A DNA stretch of 13,740 bases. Origin: Anaerolineaceae bacterium. GTDB taxonomy: Bacteria; Chloroflexota; Anaerolineae; Aggregatilineales; Phototrophicaceae. The notes under the pieces are model-generated. The model was not told the origin of the DNA, searched no databases, and was given only the letters and a program-made list of their open reading frames with translations. Shown piece by piece: positions 7,601 to 11,635 of the stretch. Both the position numbers and the translations under genes were made by a program. Location: assembly GCA_020634115.1 (NCBI GenBank), contig JACKCH010000037.1, forward strand, positions 1 to 13,740, in the 5' to 3' direction. The stretch's first letter is position 1; each line of letters begins with the position of its first letter.

Positions 7601-9529
7601 GTGTATCGTTTCGCCCAGTGTTTGCGCACACCAACGGCGCGAGAATGCGGCCTGGGGCTGGGGGATGGTTCAAGTTGGAATGGGGCGGTAAAACCCATTT
7701 TCTGGGGCGAACTGGACAGCGGCACAACCCAATGGAATCAGGCCAATATCAACGCCAAGGCGACTCATGACATGCGTTGGGCGGGGTTATTCTCCCCAAT
7801 CGGCATGGCGCCCATTGATTGGTACTGGGATCAGCAGTCCGCCGCGTTTATCGCCACCAAGCACGCCGAGGCCGGGATTGCCAGCCGGTATTTCCAGGGT
7901 GTGGATTACGCCGGTCTGAATCTCACTTTCCTCTCAACCGACGATGTGCGTAATACGTCCCAATCTATCCCGGTGAGCAGTACCAAGCTGCGCGTTCTGG
8001 CACTGCGGGCGGGGAACGGCACACAGGCTTATGCCTGGGTGCAGAACCGTGATAACGCCCGCTGGGATCAGGGTGTGAACAATTCGCCGCTGAGTGCGAC
8101 CTTCACCCTGAACAACATGGCAAACGGCAACTATCGGGTGGAAATCTGGGATACCTACACCGGGCAGGTGACAGACGGTGGGGTAGTCGCCGCAGTCAAC
8201 GGCGCGGTGACGGTACAGGTCAACAACCTGACAAAAGATGTAGCCGTGAAAATCATCACGACGGAACAGCAGCCGCCCACGGCCACACCACAGCCCACCG
8301 CGACATTCGTCCCGCCAACACCGACACTGATCCCGACGGCGACGCTCGTCCCGCCCACCGAGACACCGCTGCCCACCGCAACGCTTGTCCCGCCAACGGA
8401 AACCCCGCTGCCGACGGCGACACCGGTAGAGCCGACACTTGTCCCAACTGACATCCCGCCGACTGATGTACCGCTGCCGACGGCGACGCCGGTAGAGCCG
8501 ACGCTTGTCCCAACCGACATCCCACCGACTGATGTACCGGGAGAGCCAACGGTCGTTCCCACCGATGTACCGCCGACCATTCCGCCCGTGTCCGGCAATC
8601 CTGAATTACGGCTGGATGTGGTTCCTGATGCGGCCTTACCGGGCGAGACCATCGCCGTGCAGTTGAACCTGTACAGTGTGAGCAATCTCTACGGCCTGGA
8701 AGCAGCCTGTCTGGTGGACCCGACCATTCTGAGCGGGGCAACCTATACCGGCGGGGCGGGCTTTAATGAGGGCAACAGTATCTTTGTTGACCAGGAATTC
8801 CAGGGCGCGGACGGAAGCTGGCGTATCGCAACCAGCCGCGTGAATCCCAACGGCCCGATTGAGGGCGATACGACGGCTTTCAGTCTGAATTATGTCGTCC
8901 AGGCTGCTGGAAGCACGCCCATTATCTGCTCGGTGCTGGGCGTGGACGCCAACGGGCGTGACGTGCCGCTCACGATGACTAATGCGATCTTTGACGGGAC
9001 AGACACCAATCTGCCGCCGATTGAACCAACCATTCCCACCCCAACGCCGACACTGCCGCCCACTATGACCCCCACGCCCAGCGCGACTAGCAGCATTGTC
9101 GGTGTGGCGACCATCCCCGGAGCAACGGACTATTCCGGCATCACCGCCAGTATCTACAACGGCGATGGCACGAGCCTGCTGGCCGAAGTCATCACCGCGC
9201 AGAATGGGAGCTTCCAGTTTGTGGATGCCCCGGTGGGGAGCTACATCCTGGCGCTGCACGCCCCCGAAGCACTCACCATCATGTATGCGATTGTGATTGA
9301 TACCGACGGGCAGGTGGTCGACCTGGGTGAAGTGGTGATGCTGATGGGCGACGTAGATAGCAACACGGTCATTGATGTGCAGGATGCGGCGCTGGTCGGT
9401 GCGAACTTCGGCCTGGATAGCGTTCTGGTGCCCAATGCCAATCTGAACCGGGATACCAGCATCGACATCCGTGACCTGGTGCTGATCGGGGCAAACTTCG
9501 GCCTCATCGGGCCAGTCACCGGCCAATAA
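4649..9529 (+). CDS. Giant secreted multidomain glycoside hydrolase with propeller, cohesin and dockerin
   Basis: 1626 residues. Residues 1-26 are a signal peptide (MRRF, hydrophobic core, VMG/QSASA). Residues 30-535 are a PQQ-like beta-propeller starting WAQDIGNAQRTGYTSEEP, with YKIDANTGNV-type blades. A Pro/Thr linker spans 538-594. Residues 596-717 match DUF5060, and 722-1100 a clan GH-A-like barrel: WETWNEHG gives putative acid/base Glu909 and IFWGELDSG gives putative nucleophile Glu1021. A beta domain (1085-1203) and a long PTATP/PTDV linker (1206-1316) follow. Residues 1318-1449 resemble a cohesin. A short linker leads to a carboxypeptidase-regulatory-like domain (1482-1566) and a type I dockerin (1567-1622). 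Its two EF-hand-like loops are complete at ligand positions: Asp1568/1570, Asn1572, Asp1576/1579, and Asn1598/1600, Asp1602/1606/1609. Likely an extracellular polysaccharide-degrading enzyme that can dock to, and be docked by, partners. Substrate unknown. The ribosome site is weak; the GTAGGGGCG hairpin at 9535 follows the stop. Confidence 0.88.
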   Translation: MRRFILPGLLIVVFSWVSTLPVMGQSASAEWAQDIGNAQRTGYTSEEPLEPWTLLWTWNGANANGTSAGHFYDAPSEARTVTGGAYIYAPAGGSGLYALGKQNGQVGWHLTATSFNATPAYEIGTGYLFAGGADGRLYKIDANTGNVAATYNAGNPLNKPMLLVNGFAYVATDNGQLHKVSTATMQAAWVYSANAPIATPPSYSATRDMIVYATNDLYVHGVNNSNGTQKWRVKPSPNTAGFPNEMDGMWPVIAEQHGVVFVRMRLDHNAGLWGGPGPGGMYPGTNAETRSFLQSHPQLKNLFALNLDNGAEAFIPAVGYGGPEAVVNGTPYLDVGPVPVVRTYPNGDEVAYMIFRSSQGNPPDGRWDSHMGEMVLDSNTVPGMVAGDLRFISFPNSYLNITDEQGPFSMAGNTLFRAHWGALETATITNRADNLGLTYASSIPTSTHPRVIRRMQTCNSFNPTTHWTTCGLTLYNDGRYWQGPGWWAYWNDYDPPESPSRGAYSAGILPGYAYVNGGLIVLEGNGGDLMVFRHSGTAAPAPTAVPTSPGQPTTVPTSTLAPTNTPFPTAQPTLVPTNTPFPPAQPTQSAGTPQVTAIAANAGQVGRYDKYEVTFQISKSYPADSMLPYYYYDPSDSRGIDGITIDGHFIAPSGREMVVPAFYHQEYRGTGTSLTATSNFSWKLRFAPQEVGGYNYYITITDRNGTTRYPASGTQAFTSAESNSKGFVRASTRDPRFLEFSNGQSFVPISSGHQWWKFGAGRSSDYENTFAEYAQYGINLTRIWDQNDSYALTVEGHFDAYTYPDDFNPQDRGIDINSLPKGTQMNQRGNYEEDRIIEAAQRNGVYLILGSHGDPFWIWDASVYTDSWNTNPVAFDNPAHLRYWQRNFRYRVARWGYSTAVMAWETWNEHGNVTVGSSLYNFYQQYGQYQTQADPYRHLRTTSQGSQAWSPGLWSSSAFDIASYHDYMMISRYPADLTYDAANFVYRFAQCLRTPTARECGLGLGDGSSWNGAVKPIFWGELDSGTTQWNQANINAKATHDMRWAGLFSPIGMAPIDWYWDQQSAAFIATKHAEAGIASRYFQGVDYAGLNLTFLSTDDVRNTSQSIPVSSTKLRVLALRAGNGTQAYAWVQNRDNARWDQGVNNSPLSATFTLNNMANGNYRVEIWDTYTGQVTDGGVVAAVNGAVTVQVNNLTKDVAVKIITTEQQPPTATPQPTATFVPPTPTLIPTATLVPPTETPLPTATLVPPTETPLPTATPVEPTLVPTDIPPTDVPLPTATPVEPTLVPTDIPPTDVPGEPTVVPTDVPPTIPPVSGNPELRLDVVPDAALPGETIAVQLNLYSVSNLYGLEAACLVDPTILSGATYTGGAGFNEGNSIFVDQEFQGADGSWRIATSRVNPNGPIEGDTTAFSLNYVVQAAGSTPIICSVLGVDANGRDVPLTMTNAIFDGTDTNLPPIEPTIPTPTPTLPPTMTPTPSATSSIVGVATIPGATDYSGITASIYNGDGTSLLAEVITAQNGSFQFVDAPVGSYILALHAPEALTIMYAIVIDTDGQVVDLGEVVMLMGDVDSNTVIDVQDAALVGANFGLDSVLVPNANLNRDTSIDIRDLVLIGANFGLIGPVTGQ
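8405..8536 (+). repeat. 66-bp tandem duplication in the Pro/Thr linker
   Basis: Two adjacent 66-bp copies (8405-8470 and 8471-8536) each encode PLPTATPVEPTLVPTDIPPTDV-type peptide. Shorter repeats of the PTETPLPTATLV kind precede them. The copies differ only at a few positions, which points to recent slippage or recombination lengthening the linker. Confidence 0.75.
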
Positions 9530-9534
9530 GACGG

Positions 9535-9560
9535 GTAGGGGCGCATCGCGGTGCGCCCCA
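9535..9560. repeat. GTAGGGGCG palindrome, copy 2
   Basis: GGGGCGCA (9538-9545) and TGCGCCCC (9552-9559) form an 8-bp stem. It starts 6 nt after the stop codon of the secreted hydrolase, where it could protect or end that mRNA, though no U-run follows. Confidence 0.75.
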
Positions 9561-9575
9561 CACATACCGTCTGTT

Positions 9576-9600
9576 GTAGGGGCATAATGCATCATGCCCC
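9576..9600. repeat. GTAGGGGC palindrome, copy 3
   Basis: GGGGCAT (9579-9585) pairs with ATGCCCC (9594-9600) around an 8-nt loop. It keeps the GTAGGGGC opening of the family but has a shorter stem. Confidence 0.65.
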
Positions 9601-9624
9601 AGAATACCCTCACCGAGGAACTAT

Positions 9625-9656
9625 GTAGGGGCGAGGCAGTGCCTCGCCCGTTGAAT
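9625..9656. repeat. GTAGGGGCG palindrome, copy 4
   Basis: GGGCGAGGC (9629-9637) and GCCTCGCCC (9641-9649) form a perfect 9-bp stem, followed by GTTGAA as in copy 1. Confidence 0.75.
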
Positions 9657-9676
9657 TCATACCCCCCTCAAACCAG

Positions 9677-9700
9677 ATGTTTGAACAAATGTTTGAACAA
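9677..9700. repeat. 12-bp direct duplication
   Basis: ATGTTTGAACAA occurs twice in direct contact (9677-9688 and 9689-9700). It lies in the non-coding stretch between palindrome copies 4 and 5. Confidence 0.7.
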
Positions 9701-9805
9701 AAATCCCCCATCTCACCCCGCCATTGTGCTACCCTGGAACCAACAAACAATCACAACCGGGGCTGGCACATGGTTGAACACCGAAAACCGACCACGAATA
9801 CACCC

Positions 9806-9870
9806 GTAGGGGCGCACGGCGGTGCGCCCGCGCATGGCGGTGCACCTTCACCCAACGGGGCGTCCGCCTT
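9806..9870. repeat. GTAGGGGCG palindrome, copy 5, composite
   Basis: GGGCGCAC (9810-9817) and GTGCGCCC (9822-9829) form the stem. A degenerate second unit with GCGCATGGCGGTGCA follows, then AACGGGGCGTCCG. The first 24 bp are identical to the copy inside the Prim-Pol gene at 12150, which carries the same AACGGGGCGTCCG tail. Confidence 0.75.
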
Positions 9871-10063
9871 CACCACCAGATACCCCACCTTGCAGCAATC
9901 GCGGCAATCGCCGCGAAAATCCGAATTGCGGCAAAAATACCCGGTTTCTTCCCGTACACACCCGGCCAACAGAGCAGAGTAGGGCGCAAATTGCCGCAAA
10001 TCAACCCCACTTTGCAACACAAAACAACCATCACACCCTACCCATCCATTGACATCTGGTTTT

Positions 10064-10090
10064 GTAGGGACGAGGCCTGCCTCGTCCGTT
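10064..10090. repeat. GTAGGGACG palindrome, copy 6, with compensatory change
   Basis: GGACGAGGC (10068-10076) and GCCTCGTCC (10079-10087) form a perfect 9-bp stem with a CT loop. Compared with copy 4, one G-C pair is replaced by A-T on both arms together, and GTT follows as in the other copies. Confidence 0.75.
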
Positions 10091-10235
10091 AGGGATTTAC
10101 CCCTCGGCGCATAATTTCCGATGGTTATCTTCCTCAGCCCGAAACCTGAAGAACGATACTTGCCCCCGGCGACACAGGAAACTACGCTGAATAGGGGGCG
10201 CACTGTTCAAACCGTCGCCGAAGGACGAAAGTGAA

Positions 10236-10901
10236 ATGACCGAAACCATCTTCATCGAAAGTCAGGTTCCGTTTGGTCGCACGCTGCATAACTGCCTGTA
10301 CATCAAAGGAACCACGCTCGATAACATCATTCAGCATGACCAGGTAGAAACACACTATCTCGCCTGGGAAACCGTACGCAAGCAGGTGAATCCCTTTTTC
10401 CGAAACGGAACCGGGTTTGAAGGCTACGTCATCGGCCAATGTGCCAACTCAGAGGCCGCTCTGGAAACCATCCTGGAGATCAACCAATCCATTCTCGACG
10501 CCATAGCCCGCCTGTATCACGGCCAGTACAGATTTCACTCCCGGTTGATGAAAACCCTCACCCGGGAAACCTGTGACATAGAGGCCCTTCACATCTGGTC
10601 GGCCTATCTGGGGGCAGAACTGGGCAAACTCCGCGCACAGAGCCTCGAGAACATAGAGGCGCAGCTATTTCGCCGGAACACCTATGCCCTCGTCAAAAAA
10701 CTGCCGCCCATCAGTTACCACGATGTGGGGAATGCCGTGCTTCAGGTCTATGGGGTAGGGGTGAGCGATAAACCCGTCCAAAAGCTCCTGATCCTGCCGG
10801 AGATGCTCAATCCCACCCAACAGGAAGCCTGGATCGTGGCACAAACGATTGGTGAATTCGGGCATCCGCTCATCAGGCAAAACCTGGATCGCACCGCGTA
10901 G
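10236..10901 (+). CDS. Hypothetical 221-residue protein
   Basis: I do not recognise the family. ATG 10236 has AAGGA (10221-10225) 10 nt upstream, and codon use is like the neighbouring genes, so it is probably real. The sequence is mixed alpha/beta: a strand-rich start (TETIFIESQVPFGRTLHN), helices at 70-95 and 110-147 (EALHIWSAYLGAELGKLRAQ), a segment YHDVGNAVLQVYGVGVSDKP, and a C-terminal helix TQQEAWIVAQTIGEFGHPLI. There is no signal peptide, no membrane helix and no metal-binding or nucleotide-binding motif that I can see, so it is probably cytoplasmic. It stands alone between repeat-rich stretches, with an 11-bp palindrome after its stop. Its position between the cargo gene and the replication region gives no clear hint of function. 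Confidence 0.65.
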   Translation: MTETIFIESQVPFGRTLHNCLYIKGTTLDNIIQHDQVETHYLAWETVRKQVNPFFRNGTGFEGYVIGQCANSEAALETILEINQSILDAIARLYHGQYRFHSRLMKTLTRETCDIEALHIWSAYLGAELGKLRAQSLENIEAQLFRRNTYALVKKLPPISYHDVGNAVLQVYGVGVSDKPVQKLLILPEMLNPTQQEAWIVAQTIGEFGHPLIRQNLDRTA

Positions 10902-10929
10902 TCCGTCTTGAACCACCACATACCATCAG

Positions 10930-10955
10930 TTGGGGCGCACCGCCGTGCGCCCCAA
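10930..10955. repeat. GGGGCGCAC palindrome, copy 7
   Basis: TTGGGGCGCAC (10930-10940) and GTGCGCCCCAA (10945-10955) form a perfect 11-bp stem with a CGCC loop. It lies 28 nt after the orphan gene and is followed by TTAAAAT, so it may double as a weak terminator. It keeps the family core but has TT in place of GTA. Confidence 0.7.
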
Positions 10956-11030
10956 TTAAAATAGGAATCACAGACCTAGAGGCGCAATACATGGCACCCA
11001 CGAATCGGTTCACTCTCCACGCTCGTTTTT

Positions 11031-11073
11031 CCCTCTCCGTTGACGGAGAGGGGAGGGAGAACCGAAGGTTCGG
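11031..11073. repeat. Second palindrome type: CCCTCTCCGT hairpin plus CCGAAGGTTCGG
   Basis: CCCTCTCCGT (11031-11040) and ACGGAGAGGG (11043-11052) form a 10-bp stem with a 2-nt loop. The 12-bp palindrome CCGAAGGTTCGG (11062-11073) follows, then GGGGTGAGG. The T-run lies on the 5' side, so it is not a plus-strand terminator. It looks like a dispersed repeat of a different kind from the GTAGGGGCG family. Confidence 0.6.
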
Positions 11074-11105
11074 AAGGGGTGAGGTTAAGCATAAACCGAA
11101 TCCAT

Positions 11106-11134
11106 TTGCATGATGCCCGGTCACGCGCTATACT
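11106..11134 (+). promoter_or_regulatory. Candidate promoter of the structured RNA
   Basis: TTGCAT (11106-11111) and TATACT (11129-11134) are separated by exactly 17 bp. The -10 matches consensus at five of six positions, the -35 only at three. The predicted start near 11141 lies just before the long paired stem of the candidate RNA. Confidence 0.45.
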
Positions 11135-11140
11135 CACTGG

Positions 11141-11351
11141 TAGTGAAGCAATCCATTTAAAGCGGAAAACGAGCTTTTCAGCTCGCTGTCCGCCGAAGCC
11201 CGCTGGAAACGGGTTTTCTAAATGGTTTGCCGAACTCAACGCCATGAGTTCGACGCTGAACATACCCATCCAGACTGGATATGCCCAACTCCTAGTATAG
11301 CACAGCTTACAGGAGGCGTCATCTCAGAGACATGGGGATGACGCCTTTTTT
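11141..11351 (+). ncRNA. Candidate structured RNA, about 210 nt, unassigned family
   Basis: A three-way junction is visible. P1 is a 12-position stem (11148-11159 with 11219-11230) with one T-T mismatch. P2 is GCGGA/TCCGC (11162-11166, 11189-11193) topped by CGAGC/GCTCG (11170-11174, 11181-11185). P3 is AAGCCCG/CGGGTTT (11196-11202, 11210-11216). Directly beside P1 is P4, a perfect 8-bp hairpin CGAACTCA/TGAGTTCG (11231-11252). P5 (ATCCA/TGGAT, 11268-11280) follows, then an intrinsic terminator. With the upstream promoter this makes a complete small transcription unit. It is not a tRNA, since it has no T-loop and no CCA end, and I do not recognise RNase P, tmRNA, SRP or 6S RNA. It could instead act as DNA, for example as a single-strand origin or transfer site, where the same folds matter. 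Confidence 0.5.
11314..11351 (+). terminator. Strong intrinsic terminator
   Basis: AGGCGTCATC (11314-11323) and GATGACGCCT (11337-11346) form a perfect 10-bp stem with a 13-nt loop, followed by five more T residues. No protein gene ends nearby: the orphan gene stops 412 nt upstream. This supports an RNA gene in between. Confidence 0.8.
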
Positions 11352-11441
11352 GTTCGACTGAAGGAGCGCGATGGGGTAACTCTGGCGTAAACCAGGGGAA
11401 AAACAGGCGCAAACGCGCCGGGGAAAAGTCCTATATAAAGC

Positions 11442-11489
11442 AAAAAGCCCGTTTTCCTGTCTAGGCGACCAACCAAACCAGGAAAGGGC
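11442..11489 (-). terminator. Leftward intrinsic terminator upstream of the Prim-Pol gene
   Basis: Read on the minus strand, GCCCTTTCCTG pairs with CAGGAAA and GGGC, separated by a 2-nt bulge, around a 19-nt loop. TTTTT follows. It is well placed to end a short minus-strand RNA that starts near 11570. Its CAAAAAGCCC edge matches that of the leftward terminator at 513-538. Confidence 0.6.
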
Positions 11490-11570
11490 CAGAGCTAAAG
11501 CGAACGGTCTTTGCCTTCGCCTATGTTTGCAAATGCCTGCACAGTGAGCTTGCACTTAGCATGCACTGCT
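11442..11570 (-). ncRNA. Candidate small RNA, about 130 nt, divergent from the primase gene
   Basis: A minus-strand promoter, TTGCAC (11600-11605) and TATATT (11577-11582) with a 17-bp spacer, would start transcription near 11570. The leftward terminator at 11442-11489 would end it. No ORF of note lies inside. The size and terminator-hairpin end resemble plasmid copy-control RNAs, but it would be antisense to the primase leader only if the primase mRNA starts upstream of 11440. This is inference from signals only. Confidence 0.35.
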
Positions 11571-11605
11571 GAAGGTAATATAACGCAAATTGCCGGGCAG
11601 TGCAA
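11556..11605. promoter_or_regulatory. Overlapping divergent promoters with flanking inverted repeat
   Basis: On plus, TTAGCA (11556-11561) and TATAAC (11579-11584) have a 17-bp spacer and would start the Prim-Pol mRNA near 11591. On minus, TTGCAC (11600-11605) and TATATT (11577-11582) also have a 17-bp spacer. The two -10 boxes overlap. The perfect arms TGCACTGC (11562-11569) and GCAGTGCA (11597-11604) flank both, as an operator shared by the two promoters would. Confidence 0.5.
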
Positions 11606-11635
11606 GCACTTTCGCTTTGGAAAGTGTTTTATTTT
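11604..11635 (+). promoter_or_regulatory. Leader hairpin with T-rich tail before the Prim-Pol start
   Basis: AAGCACTTTC (11604-11613) pairs with GAAAGTGTTT (11620-11629) around GCTTTG, with one G-T pair, and is followed by TATTTT. It has the form of an intrinsic terminator or attenuator, and lies directly before the likely start codon. It could control read-through or cover the ribosome site. Confidence 0.5.

Larger units (their letters stand above)
9530..10235. other. Non-coding repeat-rich stretch
   Basis: About 700 bp between the secreted hydrolase and the orphan gene. It contains five GTAGGGRCG palindromes, the 12-bp duplication and a small perfect hairpin CGCGGC-AATC-GCCGCG (9900-9915). 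The open frames here, including a 150-codon one on minus, are rich in repeat-derived Gly/Ala/Pro and Cys peptide and lack ribosome sites, so I do not call genes. It looks like a landing area for palindromic elements. Confidence 0.7.
10902..11633. other. Structured non-coding region before the Prim-Pol gene
   Basis: About 730 bp without a credible protein gene. In order it holds palindrome copy 7, the CCCTCTCC repeat, a candidate RNA gene with its own promoter and terminator (11106-11351), a GGCGC-AAAC-GCGCC hairpin (11406-11419), a leftward terminator (11442-11489), overlapping divergent promoters (11556-11605) and a leader hairpin (11604-11635). This density of structure in front of a replication gene resembles a plasmid control or origin region. 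A three-codon ORF (ATG GGG TAA) with an AAGGAG ahead of it occurs near 11370. Confidence 0.6.

Noticed and set aside
8155..8741. Minus ORFs made of repetitive Gly/Val/Ser peptide
   Set aside because: They are the complement of the Pro/Thr linker of the secreted hydrolase.
4847..9613. Several minus ORFs of 100-325 codons opposite the secreted hydrolase
   Set aside because: They are frame shadows of a GC-rich coding strand; the plus frame has clear domain motifs throughout.
9751..10203. 150-codon minus ORF
   Set aside because: Its peptide is Cys-rich and includes translated palindromic repeats (GAPPCAGAPPCAPTG); no ribosome site and no domain-like pattern.
11031..11052. Intrinsic terminator
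   Set aside because: The T-run is on the 5' side of the stem on plus and becomes an A-run on minus, so neither strand has terminator form.
11148..11230. tRNA
   Set aside because: The closing stem and two arms look cloverleaf-like, but there is no T-loop, no anticodon arm of correct form and no CCA end.
10976..11269. 97-codon minus ORF
   Set aside because: It runs antisense through the structured RNA candidate and the CCCTCTCC repeat, and shows no domain pattern.
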